Shown in pieces: positions 1 through 9,008 of a DNA stretch of 64,000 nucleotides (its first letter is position 1; each line of letters opens with the position of its first letter). Both the position numbers and the translations under genes were made by a program. Location of the stretch: positions 296,189 to 360,188 of the forward strand of contig NZ_JAIUDQ010000002.1 in assembly GCF_020164435.1 (NCBI RefSeq). The letters run 5' to 3'. The notes beneath the pieces are model-generated. The model made no database searches, was not told the DNA's origin, and saw nothing but the letters and a program-made list of their open reading frames with translations. This stretch comes from Phyllobacterium lublinensis (GTDB lineage: Bacteria; Pseudomonadota; Alphaproteobacteria; Rhizobiales; Rhizobiaceae).

Positions 1-1326
1 CTCTATCTCGTTTTCTTCGGCGTGGCTCCCGATATCATCGTCGCGCAGCGAATGATTGCCGGCGTTGAAAGCTTTCCGTTGCTCGCGGTACCCTTCTTCA
101 TTCTCGCAGGCAACCTGATGAACTCGGCGGGCGTCACAGGCCGCATCTATTCCTTCGCTGTTGCGCTTGTCGGCTGGATGAAGGGCGGACTGGCGCAGGT
201 CAACATCATCGGTTCGGTCATCTTCTCCGGCATGTCCGGGACGGCGCTTGCCGACGCGGCGGGCATCGGCACGATCGAAATCAAGGCGATGAAGGATCAT
301 GGCTATCCGGTCGAAGCTGCTGTCGGCGTGACGGCGGCGTCCGCAACGCTTGGCCCGATCTTCCCGCCGTCGCTGCCCTTCGTTATTTACGGCATGATGG
401 CCAATGTCTCCATCGGCGCCCTTTTCATGGCCGGAATTGTGCCAGGCGTCGTCATGACAGTCCTGATGATGGTTACTGTTGCAATTTTCGCCTTTATCAA
501 AAGATGGGGCTCCGACGCACCGTTTGAGATAAAGCAGCTCCTGGAAGCCTCGCTTGAAATCGTCGTCGTCCTCGCGGTTCCGCTGCTGATCTATCTGTTG
601 ACGTTGACCGGCCTTTCCATCAACGCCTCTGTCGGGATCGCTCTCGTTATCCTGATTGGGCTCGACTGGTACTTCGACTTCTCGGCCGTCATGGCATTGA
701 TGACCCCCGTCATCCTGATCGGCGGCATGACGATGGGCTGGTTCACCCCAACGGAAGCTGCGGTTGCCGCCGTGCTCTGGTCACTGTTTCTTGGTCTCGT
801 CCGATACCGCACGATGACGCTGTCCAGCCTTGCCAAGGCGAGTTTCGACACGATCGAAACCACCGCATCCGTCCTGTTCATCGTGACGGCCGCCTCGGTC
901 TTTGCCTGGCTGCTGACGGTGAGCCAGGCGGCGCAGCTGTTGTCGACGGCCATTCTTTCGATCACCGAGAACAAGTGGGTATTCCTCATTCTCGTCAATC
1001 TACTGATGCTGTTCGTCGGCTGTTTCCTCGATACGATTGCCGCCATCACTATCCTGGTTCCGATTCTCTTGCCGCTTGTGTTGAAATTCGGCATCGATCC
1101 GGTCCATTTTGGCCTGATCATGACGCTGAACCTGATGATCGGCCTTCTTCATCCGCCGCTAGGCATGGTATTGTTCGTGCTGTCGCGGGTGGCCAAGCTT
1201 TCCGTCGAGCGCACAACCATGGCGATCCTGCCGTGGCTGGTCCCGCTCTTTATCGCCTTGATCGCAATCACATTCATCCCGGCGATCACCCTCTGGCTGC
1301 CAACACAACTGGGTCTGATCAAATGA
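1..1326 (+). CDS. TRAP transporter large permease (DctM type), 5' partial
   Basis: This is the large membrane subunit of a tripartite ATP-independent periplasmic transporter, which imports an organic or sugar acid using an ion gradient and a periplasmic binding protein. The reading frame is open to the first base, so the N-terminus lies outside the window. About 440 residues are visible, nearly all hydrophobic helices, with the DctM signatures FSGMSGTALADAAGIG and LGPIFPPSLPFVIYG near the start and LGMVLFVLSRVAKLS near the end. The stop overlaps the start of the dehydrogenase gene by 4 bp (ATGA), so the two are translationally coupled and the transported substrate is probably a sugar acid oxidised by that enzyme. 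The substrate itself cannot be read from sequence. Confidence 0.95.
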   Translation, partial: LYLVFFGVAPDIIVAQRMIAGVESFPLLAVPFFILAGNLMNSAGVTGRIYSFAVALVGWMKGGLAQVNIIGSVIFSGMSGTALADAAGIGTIEIKAMKDHGYPVEAAVGVTAASATLGPIFPPSLPFVIYGMMANVSIGALFMAGIVPGVVMTVLMMVTVAIFAFIKRWGSDAPFEIKQLLEASLEIVVVLAVPLLIYLLTLTGLSINASVGIALVILIGLDWYFDFSAVMALMTPVILIGGMTMGWFTPTEAAVAAVLWSLFLGLVRYRTMTLSSLAKASFDTIETTASVLFIVTAASVFAWLLTVSQAAQLLSTAILSITENKWVFLILVNLLMLFVGCFLDTIAAITILVPILLPLVLKFGIDPVHFGLIMTLNLMIGLLHPPLGMVLFVLSRVAKLSVERTTMAILPWLVPLFIALIAITFIPAITLWLPTQLGLIK

Positions 1327-2369
1327 GTAATACGGGCATTGCGGCAACTCTCTTCGGCGCGGAGGATCTTCGGGTCGTGGATGTGGAACTTGGCGAACTC
1401 GAACCGAACATGGTGCGGGTCAGGTTTGGCGCGGGCGGCATCTGCGGTTCGGACATGCACTACTTCCGCCATGCCAGGACCGGTGATTTCGTCGTGACTT
1501 CGCCGCTGATACTTGGTCACGAGGTTGCCGGCGAAATCATCGAAACCGGCAGCAACGTCAGCGGATTGGCGGTGGGCGAGCGGGTCGCTGTCAATCCTTC
1601 GCGCTGGTGCGAACGGTGCGTCTACTGCCATGAGGGACGCGCCAATCTCTGTGAGAACATCTACTTCATGGGCTCCGCCTCGAAGACGCCGCATATGCAA
1701 GGTGGCTTCGCCAGCGTTTTCGATGCAACGGCAGCACAGTGCGTCCGGGTGCCGGCGGACCTGCCATTCGAGGCCGCAGCACTGGCCGAGCCACTGGCTG
1801 TCTGCCTGCATGCCGTCCGCCGCGCCGGTCACGTCAAGGGCTTCTCGACCATTGTCTTCGGCGCAGGTCCCATCGGCCTTCTCACCATGCTTGCGCTCAA
1901 ACATGCCGATGCGGGTTCGGTCACCATGGTCGACGTTGCAGCAGCTCCTCTGAAATTTGCTGAAGAGCTTGGCGCTGACCAGATCGTTGATCTGTCACAG
2001 GGCGAGGATCAACTGACCCAATTGGCGGCGGTAACGCCTTTCGACATTGCCTTTGAAATATCCGGAACTGCGGCAGGCCTTGCCTCGGCCATCCGAACGG
2101 TACGGCGGGGCGGCACGGTGGTGCAGGTCGGCAACCTTGCTGGCGGGACGATCCCTGTGCCCGCAAACGCGGTGATGGCGAAGGAACTCGACCTTGTTGG
2201 CACCTTCCGCTTTGGCGAAGAATTCTTCGAGGCTGTCGAATTGATCGTGGAGGGGAAGATCGATGTGCTGCGGCTGGTGACAGGCAAATACAAGCTTTCG
2301 GAAGCACCGGAGGCGTTCAGGACAGCACTCGACCGGTCGCGCAGCGTTAAGGTGGTGCTGACTGCGTAG
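1323..2369 (+). CDS. Zinc-dependent dehydrogenase, L-idonate 5-dehydrogenase-like
   Basis: A 348-residue medium-chain zinc alcohol dehydrogenase. The catalytic zinc ligands lie in GICGSDMHY and LILGHEVAGEI, the structural zinc four-cysteine set lies in CERCVYCHEGRANLC, and the NAD(P)-binding turn is FGAGPIGLL. Overall it most resembles L-idonate/sorbitol dehydrogenases, which interconvert a sugar acid or polyol and its keto form. The frame is open well upstream, but the ATG at 1323 gives the expected family N-terminus and overlaps the permease stop as ATGA, so it is chosen. It sits in a TRAP uptake operon, which supports a catabolic role. Substrate specificity is inferred from the context. 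Confidence 0.9.
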   Translation: MSNTGIAATLFGAEDLRVVDVELGELEPNMVRVRFGAGGICGSDMHYFRHARTGDFVVTSPLILGHEVAGEIIETGSNVSGLAVGERVAVNPSRWCERCVYCHEGRANLCENIYFMGSASKTPHMQGGFASVFDATAAQCVRVPADLPFEAAALAEPLAVCLHAVRRAGHVKGFSTIVFGAGPIGLLTMLALKHADAGSVTMVDVAAAPLKFAEELGADQIVDLSQGEDQLTQLAAVTPFDIAFEISGTAAGLASAIRTVRRGGTVVQVGNLAGGTIPVPANAVMAKELDLVGTFRFGEEFFEAVELIVEGKIDVLRLVTGKYKLSEAPEAFRTALDRSRSVKVVLTA

Positions 2370-2558
2370 GGTTCTTTCCCTACATCTTTTTGGCGAGAGG
2401 ACAGGCAGCGACAATTTGTTGTAGAAACACTCGCTTGGCGTGGCGGTCCAAATCGGCTAACAAGCGCGGGTAAAACTGAATTTTTAACCATCCTGCGCTA
2501 GATATTCTATTCTTTCGCATGCTCAGATATCCGGAAAATAAACGTGCCGCGAGTATAT

Positions 2559-3413
2559 ATGTCGTTGTATTCACTTCCGAAAGTAATGGCATTGATGGGG
2601 TTGATCGTAGGCGTGGCGAGCGGTTGTACGACTGCTGCGACACTCGATCCGGTTACGGTATCTGCTCCGGTTTCGGAGAAGTCCGCGTCCATCGTCGTCG
2701 ACGGCAGCACGGGCGTCGTGCTCTATCAGTCCAGCGCCGACCTGCCGCGCATTCCGGCATCGCTGACCAAGATGATGACGCTGTACCTGACGTTCGAGGC
2801 ACTGGAGTCCGGGCGTATTACCAAATCGACGCGTATTCCGATGTCGGCCCACGCCGCATCGCAGGCACCGAGCAAGCTCGGCGTCAGGCCGGGCCAGACC
2901 ATCGACGTCGATACGGCGATCAAGGCGATCGTGGTAAAATCCGCCAATGATGTCGCGGCGGCGCTAGGTGAATATCTAGGCGGAACCGAAGAACAGTTTG
3001 CTGCGCAAATGACTGCAAAGGCGCGTCGTCTCGGCATGAGGGGGACGACGTTCCACAATGCTTCGGGCTTGCCTGACCCGCAGCAGGTGACAACGGCGCG
3101 CGACATGGCACTCCTTGGTCTCGCCCTGAGGAGGCATTACCCGCAGCATTACTACTATTTCGCCACCCAGGATTTTGCCTTCAATGGAAGGTTGATCCGC
3201 GGCCACAACCGGGTGCTGAGCCAGGTTAATGGCGCCGACGGCATCAAGACGGGTTATGTGCGCGCTTCCGGCTTCAACATCGTAACATCTGTCAGTTACA
3301 ATGGCCGCCAGCTGGTCGCCGTCGTCATGGGGGGCAACACTGCGAAAACGCGTGATGCCCAGGTCGTCAGCCTGGTGAACACCTATCTGCCGCGCGTTGC
3401 CTCGCGCTTTTGA
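2559..3413 (+). CDS. D-alanyl-D-alanine carboxypeptidase (PBP5-like), probable lipoprotein
   Basis: A serine peptidase of the S11 penicillin-binding family that trims the terminal D-Ala from peptidoglycan stem peptides. The three active-site motifs are present: SLTK (SxxK nucleophile and base), SAN, and KTG in DGIKTGY. The N-terminus is a short hydrophobic segment ending in GVASGC, which can act as a lipoprotein signal. At about 284 residues it has the catalytic domain only and lacks the C-terminal beta domain and amphipathic anchor of classical PBP5. The ATG at 2559 is used; a GTG at 2544 or an ATG at 2586 is possible. It is monocistronic and convergent with the aldo/keto reductase gene. Confidence 0.88.
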   Translation: MSLYSLPKVMALMGLIVGVASGCTTAATLDPVTVSAPVSEKSASIVVDGSTGVVLYQSSADLPRIPASLTKMMTLYLTFEALESGRITKSTRIPMSAHAASQAPSKLGVRPGQTIDVDTAIKAIVVKSANDVAAALGEYLGGTEEQFAAQMTAKARRLGMRGTTFHNASGLPDPQQVTTARDMALLGLALRRHYPQHYYYFATQDFAFNGRLIRGHNRVLSQVNGADGIKTGYVRASGFNIVTSVSYNGRQLVAVVMGGNTAKTRDAQVVSLVNTYLPRVASRF

Positions 3414-3482
3414 CCGGTTCATGCCGGGGCAGACGGGCGCCAGTATGCTCCACATTCTGAACCTGTACAGTAAATGCCAATT

Positions 3483-3512
3483 AGGTCAGCATGAAGAATC
3501 TCATGCTGACCT
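3483..3512. terminator. Hairpin between convergent genes
   Basis: A perfect 12-bp inverted repeat (AGGTCAGCATGA paired with TCATGCTGACCT) with a 6-nt loop lies between the carboxypeptidase stop and the end of the aldo/keto reductase gene. Its placement between convergent genes suggests a bidirectional terminator. There is no clear T-run on either side, so an intrinsic terminator is likely but not certain. Confidence 0.5.
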
Positions 3513-3537
3513 TGACGAATTCCGATACTGAAGGGGC

Positions 3538-4362
3538 CTAGTCCCAAGCTGGTGCGAGTTGACCCGGATTGACGATGCGGCCGCCAGGTCTTGCTAGCGC
3601 GTGAAGTGCCTTCATCTCATCTGATGACAGTTCGAAATCGAAGATCTCGAAGTTGCCTTTCGCACGTTCCTCACTGACCGTTTTCGAAAGGGCAACAACG
3701 CCGTCCTGTTGTACGAGCCAGCGGAGCACCACCTGTGCCTCGCTTTTGCCATGGGCCGCTGCGATCTCCTTGATGGCTGGGTCGCCAATTACCTTGCCGT
3801 CGGCCATGGCATAGTAGGCAGTGATGCTCATGCCAGCCTTGCGCGCCGCATCGAGCACAGGAGTCTGGTCCAGGTAGGGATGATATTCGACCTGATTGGT
3901 TACGATCGGTGCCTCGCTCAGTGCAGCCGATTCCGCCATGAGCACCGTGTTGAAATTGCTAACGCCGATATGGCGGACCTTGCCGGCATCACGAACCTCG
4001 TTCAGTGCGCCGATGCGTTCGGCCAGTGGCACGTCACTTTTCGGCCAGTGAAGCAGAAGGAGGTCGACATAGTCCGTGTTCAGCTTCTTCAGGCTCTCGT
4101 CGACGGATTGGATGAAGGCATCGTGCCGATATTTGTCGACCCAAATCTTGGTGGTGAGGAAAATATCGGCGCGAGCAACGTCCGAGCTCGCGATCGCCTC
4201 GCCAACTTCGGCCTCGTTGCCATAGATCTGCGCCGTATCGACGTGGCGATAGCCGAGTTTCAAGACTGCAGGGACCATGCGGAGCACATCTGCACCCGGC
4301 ATCCGGAAAGTACCGAAGCCTATTGCGGGGATCTTTGCGCCATTGGCGTTAACATTGAACAT
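3538..4362 (-). CDS. Aldo/keto reductase
   Basis: A 274-residue NADPH-dependent aldo/keto reductase with the TIM-barrel signatures of the family: GYRHVDTAQIYGNEAEVG carries the catalytic Asp and Tyr, TTKIW the Lys, and LLHWP the His; GVSNF and SKTV are the later cofactor-binding motifs. It is closest in feel to the 2,5-diketo-D-gluconate reductase group. The ATG at 4362 gives the standard start; longer readings run into the upstream exporter gene. It lies 17 bp downstream of that gene on the same strand, so the two form one transcript. The real substrate is unknown; detoxification of reactive aldehydes is plausible. Confidence 0.92.
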   Translation of the reverse strand: MFNVNANGAKIPAIGFGTFRMPGADVLRMVPAVLKLGYRHVDTAQIYGNEAEVGEAIASSDVARADIFLTTKIWVDKYRHDAFIQSVDESLKKLNTDYVDLLLLHWPKSDVPLAERIGALNEVRDAGKVRHIGVSNFNTVLMAESAALSEAPIVTNQVEYHPYLDQTPVLDAARKAGMSITAYYAMADGKVIGDPAIKEIAAAHGKSEAQVVLRWLVQQDGVVALSKTVSEERAKGNFEIFDFELSSDEMKALHALARPGGRIVNPGQLAPAWD

Positions 4363-4379
4363 TTGTGTTTCCTTTTGGT

Positions 4380-5564
4380 TCAGCAAGAGGCCAGAGCTTC
4401 GGCGGAGGAGCGCCGATCGAGCATCTGGCTCCATAGGGTCAGGCCGAGCGCGCCGGCAACAAGGAGGGCACCGACCCAAGGCGTTGCACCCAGGCCGAGC
4501 GGCGAGGCGACAATGATTCCGCCAAGAAAGGCACCGCCGGCAATCCCGAGATTGAAGGCAGCAATATTGAGCGCCGAAGCCACATCCACGGTATCAGGCG
4601 TGTGGATCTTGGCAAGTTGAACGACGTAGAGCTGCAATCCCGGCACGTTGGCGAACGACAGCGCGCCGAGAGCGGCGAGCGTTACCAATGCCCATACTGG
4701 CGATACGGCTGTAAAGGTAAACAACGCCAGAACCATTGCCTGCAGCAGGAACATCACGCTCAGCGCAGCAACGGGATTGCCATCGGCAACGCGCCCGCCA
4801 ACCATATTGCCGATCGCGATGGACAAGCCATAAAGGACCAGAATCAGGCTGACCGTCGACCCGGCAAAGCCGGTGATTTCCTGAAGTACCGGTGCGAGGA
4901 ACGTGAACATCACAAAGGTACCGCCATAGCCGAAGGCCGTCATGGCAAACGCGAGCAGCAGGCGGCCGCTGGCGAGCACACGGACCTGGTCTATCAGCCG
5001 CGCCGGTGCTGCCTTTGCGATCTGCGAAGGCAGCAGGAAGGCAATCGCAGCGAATGCAATAATGCCAAGTCCGGAAACAGCCCAGAAGGTCGCGCGCCAT
5101 CCAAGCTGCTGGCCGATGAAGGTACCGAGCGGCACACCGGTGACGATGGCGACCGTCAGGCCCAAAAACATCATGGCAATGGCCGAAGCCCTGCGGTTGG
5201 GGGCGACGAGATCGGCTGCAATGGTGGCGCCGACGGAGAAGAATACGCCATGGGCGAAGGCGCTGAGCACGCGGGCAACAAGCAGCAGTTCATAGTTTGG
5301 CGCGAGCGCCGCCGCGGTATTGCCGACTATAAACAGTGCCATCAGGCCGAGCAGGAGCGGTTTGCGCTCTATGCGGCCGGTGAGCGCGGTAAGTATCGGT
5401 GCACCGAAGGTAACACCGAGCGCATAGACGCTGACGATGAGGCCGGCCAGGGGTAGGGAGATATTGAGATCTCCGGCAACGGTCGGAAGAAGGCCAACGA
5501 TGACGAATTCCGTCGTACCGATGGCATAGGCGCTGATTGTCAACGCCAGAAGAGCGAGAGGCAT
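4380..5564 (-). CDS. MFS exporter, AraJ-like (DHA1)
   Basis: A 394-residue, 12-helix major facilitator protein with the AraJ/sugar-efflux character of the DHA1 group. Motif A appears after helix 2 in LTALTGRIERKPLL, and the start SAYAIGTTEFVIVGLLP is typical of AraJ and related exporters. It probably exports a small molecule by proton antiport across the inner membrane. It is followed closely by the aldo/keto reductase and transcribed divergently from a LysR regulator whose intergenic region has two palindromes, so that regulator is its likely controller. Confidence 0.92.
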   Translation of the reverse strand: MPLALLALTISAYAIGTTEFVIVGLLPTVAGDLNISLPLAGLIVSVYALGVTFGAPILTALTGRIERKPLLLGLMALFIVGNTAAALAPNYELLLVARVLSAFAHGVFFSVGATIAADLVAPNRRASAIAMMFLGLTVAIVTGVPLGTFIGQQLGWRATFWAVSGLGIIAFAAIAFLLPSQIAKAAPARLIDQVRVLASGRLLLAFAMTAFGYGGTFVMFTFLAPVLQEITGFAGSTVSLILVLYGLSIAIGNMVGGRVADGNPVAALSVMFLLQAMVLALFTFTAVSPVWALVTLAALGALSFANVPGLQLYVVQLAKIHTPDTVDVASALNIAAFNLGIAGGAFLGGIIVASPLGLGATPWVGALLVAGALGLTLWSQMLDRRSSAEALASC

Positions 5565-5676
5565 TGTCCTGTCCTTGGAATGGGGGCTGCCTTGGAGGAA
5601 GCCTGATTGGGAAAATGATGGAACGAGTCCGATTGGGCTGAATATGAGCCATCCCCATTACCTTGATAATTGCCTC

Positions 5677-5708
5677 GTATTGCTCAATACTTGTGAACTG
5701 AATTCACA
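5677..5708. promoter_or_regulatory. Two palindromes in the exporter/LysR intergenic region
   Basis: Two adjacent palindromes lie between the divergent exporter and LysR genes: GTATTGCTCAATAC at 5677-5690 and TGTGAA-N5-TTCACA at 5692-5708. LysR-type regulators bind such dyads (a T-N11-A type site) between their own gene and the divergent target. The second palindrome ends one base before an ATG at 5710, which argues that the LysR start is the next ATG at 5725. Operator function is inferred. Confidence 0.45.
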
Positions 5709-5724
5709 GATGAGTTGGGCGAAC

Positions 5725-6669
5725 ATGGACAACCGGGCAGGCGAGATGGACGTCTTTGTGCAGGCCGTCGAGCACAACAGCTTCTCGGCCGCAGGACGCA
5801 AGCTTGGACTGTCGCCGTCCGCGGTCAGCAAGATCATCACCCGGATCGAGGAACGGCTTGGCACGCGTCTGCTCGTGCGGTCTACGCGTACCCTGCAATT
5901 GACGCCGGAAGGGGAGATCTATCACCAGCGAGCCCTTCGTATCATTGCGGAGATCGAGGAGGCAGAGCGCGCCGTCGCCTTTGGCGCGTCCGCCGCCCCC
6001 CGGGGGTTGTTGCGGGTCAATTCGTCCGTGCCGGTCGGAGTTTGCTGCATCCTGCCGCTCGTGCCGAAGTTCCTCGAATGCTATCCCGAGGTGGAACTCG
6101 ACGTTTCGCTGAGCGATGGAGTTGTCGACCTGATCGAGGAGCGGGCGGATATTGCCATTCGGGTCGGACCAATGCGCGATTCCAGCCTGAAGGCCCGCAA
6201 GCTTTTTGAGAGCCGGATGGTCGTGGTTGCCGCACCCGACTACCTGGTCAGACATGGCATGCCTGCATATCCCCGCGATCTTGGCGCACACAATTGCCTG
6301 AACTTCAATTTCCGCAGAATGCGCGAAGAGTGGCCATTCAAGGATCCGAGCTCTGGTGAAACGGAGATGTTGACCGTGTCGGGTAATTTCCTCGCCAACA
6401 ACGGCGTAACCGTTCAACAGATGTGCGTTGCGGGGCTCGGCGTTGCCCGACTGGGTCTGTTCCATGTGCGTGAGGATCTTATCAAAGGCCGGCTTGTTGC
6501 CCTTCTCGAAGCCTATAACCCCGGCGACATGGAGATGACCCATGCCGTTTTTGTCGGACATGAATACCTCGCCGCACGGGTACGAAGTTTTGTTGATTTC
6601 CTGTCCGACAATATTGGTTCTTGCGCCGATGTGCCGATGCCCTTGACGAATGGCTATACCGGTTCATGA
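5725..6669 (+). CDS. LysR-family transcriptional regulator
   Basis: A 314-residue LysR regulator. The N-terminal winged helix-turn-helix is clear (FSAAGRKLGLSPSAVSKII then ERLGTRLLVRSTR), followed by the periplasmic-binding-protein-like effector domain typical of the CrgA/DsdC-like group. The frame is open from about 5575, but the palindromes ending at 5708 make an upstream start unlikely; the ATG at 5725 is preferred and the one at 5710 is the alternative. It is divergent from the AraJ-like exporter and its reductase and probably controls them in response to an unknown ligand. Confidence 0.92.
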   Translation: MDNRAGEMDVFVQAVEHNSFSAAGRKLGLSPSAVSKIITRIEERLGTRLLVRSTRTLQLTPEGEIYHQRALRIIAEIEEAERAVAFGASAAPRGLLRVNSSVPVGVCCILPLVPKFLECYPEVELDVSLSDGVVDLIEERADIAIRVGPMRDSSLKARKLFESRMVVVAAPDYLVRHGMPAYPRDLGAHNCLNFNFRRMREEWPFKDPSSGETEMLTVSGNFLANNGVTVQQMCVAGLGVARLGLFHVREDLIKGRLVALLEAYNPGDMEMTHAVFVGHEYLAARVRSFVDFLSDNIGSCADVPMPLTNGYTGS

Positions 6670-6686
6670 TCATGACAGGTTGACAC

Positions 6687-7553
6687 ATGATTGATGCGGA
6701 AAAACTAGCAGCCGTACGTCGCGCTTATGCCAAGCAAATCCTGGCCAGCGTTGGAGTCGAGGATGCGCGCATCGAACAGGCCTTTGCACAAGTGCCACGT
6801 GAGGATTTCCTCGGTCCGGGACCGTGGCCGATCAGCCGGTTCGGCCTCGGCTACGTCTATAGCCCGAGTGCCGATCCCGCCTATATCTACACCGACGATC
6901 TGGTAGGAATTGCACCGGAAAGGCACATCAACAACGGAGAGCCGTCCCTGCACGCACACCTGTTATGGTACGCGCAGATTGCCGAGGGCGAGCATGTGGT
7001 GCATGTGGGTACCGGAACCGGCTACTACACGGCAATCATGGCGTATCTGGCTGGCACTTCCGGGCATGTGACAGGCATCGAACTGGAGCCCGATCTGGCA
7101 GCCCGGGCACGGAGTTACCTGGCCGCCCATGTAAATGTCGAAATCGTCGAAGGCGATGGCACGGCAGTCCCGTTCGCGCCAGCTGACGTGATCTACGTCA
7201 ATGCCGGCGCAACACGGCTTGGGAACATTTGGCTGGACCGCCTCAAGGATGGCGGTCGACTTTTGCTGCCACTGACGACGGACGATGGGTATTCAATGCT
7301 TGGCCGCGGCAACCGTCCCCGTGGCGCCGTATTCTTGATAACGCGTGAGGGAGATGGTTTTTCCGCGCGCAGTGTATCCGGCGTGGCCATCTACCCCTGC
7401 GCCGGAATGCGGGATGCACAATCGGAGCAGGCGCTTGCATCGGCTTTTGCCGATGCTGATTTGCGACGCGTTTCGCGCCTCTACAGAACCGATGACATCC
7501 CCGACGAACGCTGCTGGCTCAAGGGAGATGGCTGGTGTCTTGCCTATGATTGA
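6687..7553 (+). CDS. Protein-L-isoaspartate O-methyltransferase-like protein
   Basis: A 288-residue SAM-dependent methyltransferase of the PCMT family. The start (IEQAFAQVPREDFLGPG) and the SAM motif EHVVHVGTGTGYYTAIMA are recognisable, as is LKDGGRLLLPL. Typical PCMT enzymes repair isoaspartyl residues in damaged proteins; this one is about 70 residues longer at the C-terminus than the enterobacterial enzyme, so the substrate may differ. It lies 17 bp after the LysR stop and may be cotranscribed. Its 3' end overlaps the convergent DMT transporter gene by about 10 bp. Confidence 0.8.
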   Translation: MIDAEKLAAVRRAYAKQILASVGVEDARIEQAFAQVPREDFLGPGPWPISRFGLGYVYSPSADPAYIYTDDLVGIAPERHINNGEPSLHAHLLWYAQIAEGEHVVHVGTGTGYYTAIMAYLAGTSGHVTGIELEPDLAARARSYLAAHVNVEIVEGDGTAVPFAPADVIYVNAGATRLGNIWLDRLKDGGRLLLPLTTDDGYSMLGRGNRPRGAVFLITREGDGFSARSVSGVAIYPCAGMRDAQSEQALASAFADADLRRVSRLYRTDDIPDERCWLKGDGWCLAYD

Positions 7554-8440
7554 GGCAGCGAGGCGGGAATGTCGGCCTTGGCCTGCCCGGCCCGGTTCTT
7601 GAGATTGAGAAGGTTGCCGGAAAGGATCAGGGCGGCACCGACGGCCGTAAACATGTCGATGCGCTCCGCGTAAATCAGCCAGCCGAGCACGGCCATCAGC
7701 GGTACGCGCAGGAAGTCCATCGGGATGACGACCGTGGCATCGGCGTATTGCAGGGCTTTTGCCATGCAAAAATGCGAGAAAGTACCAGTAAAGGCGATCA
7801 CGACGACCCAGGGCAGCGTGTGAATGGACGGCCACTGCCAGACGTGCAATGCGGGCAGGAGGCCGATCGCCGACTGGATCACCAGCATCCAGAAGATGAT
7901 TTTTACCACGCTGTCGGTACGGGTCAGCGATTTGACCATGGTGAACGATATGCCGAAGGTGAAGGCCGCACCGAGGACGATCAATTGCCCGATTTCGACA
8001 GTGCCAACCCCTGGGCGGACGATGATGACGACGCCGATAATGCCGAGGGCGATCGTAAGCACCCGCCAGATGTTCAACCGTTCTCCAAGAAATGCAACCG
8101 CCATCAGGGCAGTCCAGGCAGGCGTCGTGAATTCGATGGCTATGACCTGTGCCAGAGGGATCATCGACAGGGCCTTGAGCCAGGCAAACTGCCCGGCATA
8201 ATGTGCGCTGTTGCGCCCCAGATGTTGCCAGATGCGGCTGGTCTTCATCGCCCTGAAGCCGCCAGACGAACGGATCAATGGATAGAGCATGGCGAGGCCA
8301 ATGACCGAGCGCATCTCCATGATCTGGAAGACGTCCAATTCCCTGGAAGCTTCACGGCCGGAAACCGCCATCATTAGGATGGCGGTGAGCGATCCCATCA
8401 TCCAGATCGCCGCTCTCAGGTTGGATTGCTGCATTTCCAT
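7544..8440 (-). CDS. DMT-family (EamA) transporter
   Basis: A 298-residue protein with about ten hydrophobic helices in two EamA repeats (for example VVIVRPGVGTVEIGQLIVLG in the middle and VIPMDFLRVPLMAVLGWLIY near the end). Drug/metabolite transporters of this family export amino acids or other small metabolites. The ATG at 8440 is chosen; the frame continues upstream but only into the VOC gene. It lies 14 bp downstream of the VOC gene on the same strand and is probably cotranscribed. The substrate is unknown. Confidence 0.9.
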   Translation of the reverse strand: MEMQQSNLRAAIWMMGSLTAILMMAVSGREASRELDVFQIMEMRSVIGLAMLYPLIRSSGGFRAMKTSRIWQHLGRNSAHYAGQFAWLKALSMIPLAQVIAIEFTTPAWTALMAVAFLGERLNIWRVLTIALGIIGVVIIVRPGVGTVEIGQLIVLGAAFTFGISFTMVKSLTRTDSVVKIIFWMLVIQSAIGLLPALHVWQWPSIHTLPWVVVIAFTGTFSHFCMAKALQYADATVVIPMDFLRVPLMAVLGWLIYAERIDMFTAVGAALILSGNLLNLKNRAGQAKADIPASLPQS

Positions 8441-8454
8441 GGGCGAAGGCGGAA

Positions 8455-8868
8455 CTACTTTGCGTAAACCGAGGCGAAATCGGCGAAGCCCTTGACTTCG
8501 ATGGGATTGCCGGACGGATCCCTGAAAAACATCGTCCATTGCTCGCCCGGCTCGCCCTTGAAGCGGACCAATGGCGGCATGACGAAATCGACTTCGGCCT
8601 CTTTCAGGCGCTCGGCAAGCACATTCCAATCGTCAAGCGGCAGGATGACCCCGAGATGCGGCATCGGAACCATGTGGTCACCAACCTTGCCGGTATTCGT
8701 CGTCTCAAACGGCTTTCCAAGGTGCAATGAAATCTGATGGCTGAAGAAATCGAAATCCACCCAGGTTTCGGTGCTGCGACCTTCCTTGCAACCCAATACC
8801 CCACCGTAGAAGCGGCGTGCTTCGTCCAGATCGGTCACGTGATAGGCAAAGTGAAACAGCGAGCGCAT
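8455..8868 (-). CDS. VOC-family (glyoxalase/bleomycin resistance) protein
   Basis: A 137-residue vicinal-oxygen-chelate protein. The N-terminal FHFAYHVTDLDEARRFYGGVLG is the usual VOC opening with a metal-ligand His, and the C-terminal FFRDPSGNPIEVKG carries the conserved Glu. Members include metal-dependent isomerases, dioxygenases and antibiotic-binding proteins; the reaction cannot be assigned here. It forms a two-gene unit with the EamA transporter. The ATG at 8868 matches the family start. Confidence 0.88.
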   Translation of the reverse strand: MRSLFHFAYHVTDLDEARRFYGGVLGCKEGRSTETWVDFDFFSHQISLHLGKPFETTNTGKVGDHMVPMPHLGVILPLDDWNVLAERLKEAEVDFVMPPLVRFKGEPGEQWTMFFRDPSGNPIEVKGFADFASVYAK

Positions 8869-9008
8869 GGGATATCCTGATTGGGCGGCGGGAGTGAGCC
8901 GGACCCTAGCAGCAAGGCCATGGCGAGACAATGAGCGGTTGAGGCTGCAGCCATGTTTCATTCCTGGCCGCAACCCACGCATTCACAAAACCCGATCGTA
9001 TGCCCGTC

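Noticed and set aside
1149..2414. Long minus-strand and alternate-frame readings across the dehydrogenase
   Set aside because: These are shadows of a clear zinc dehydrogenase in a high-GC genome and have no domain of their own.
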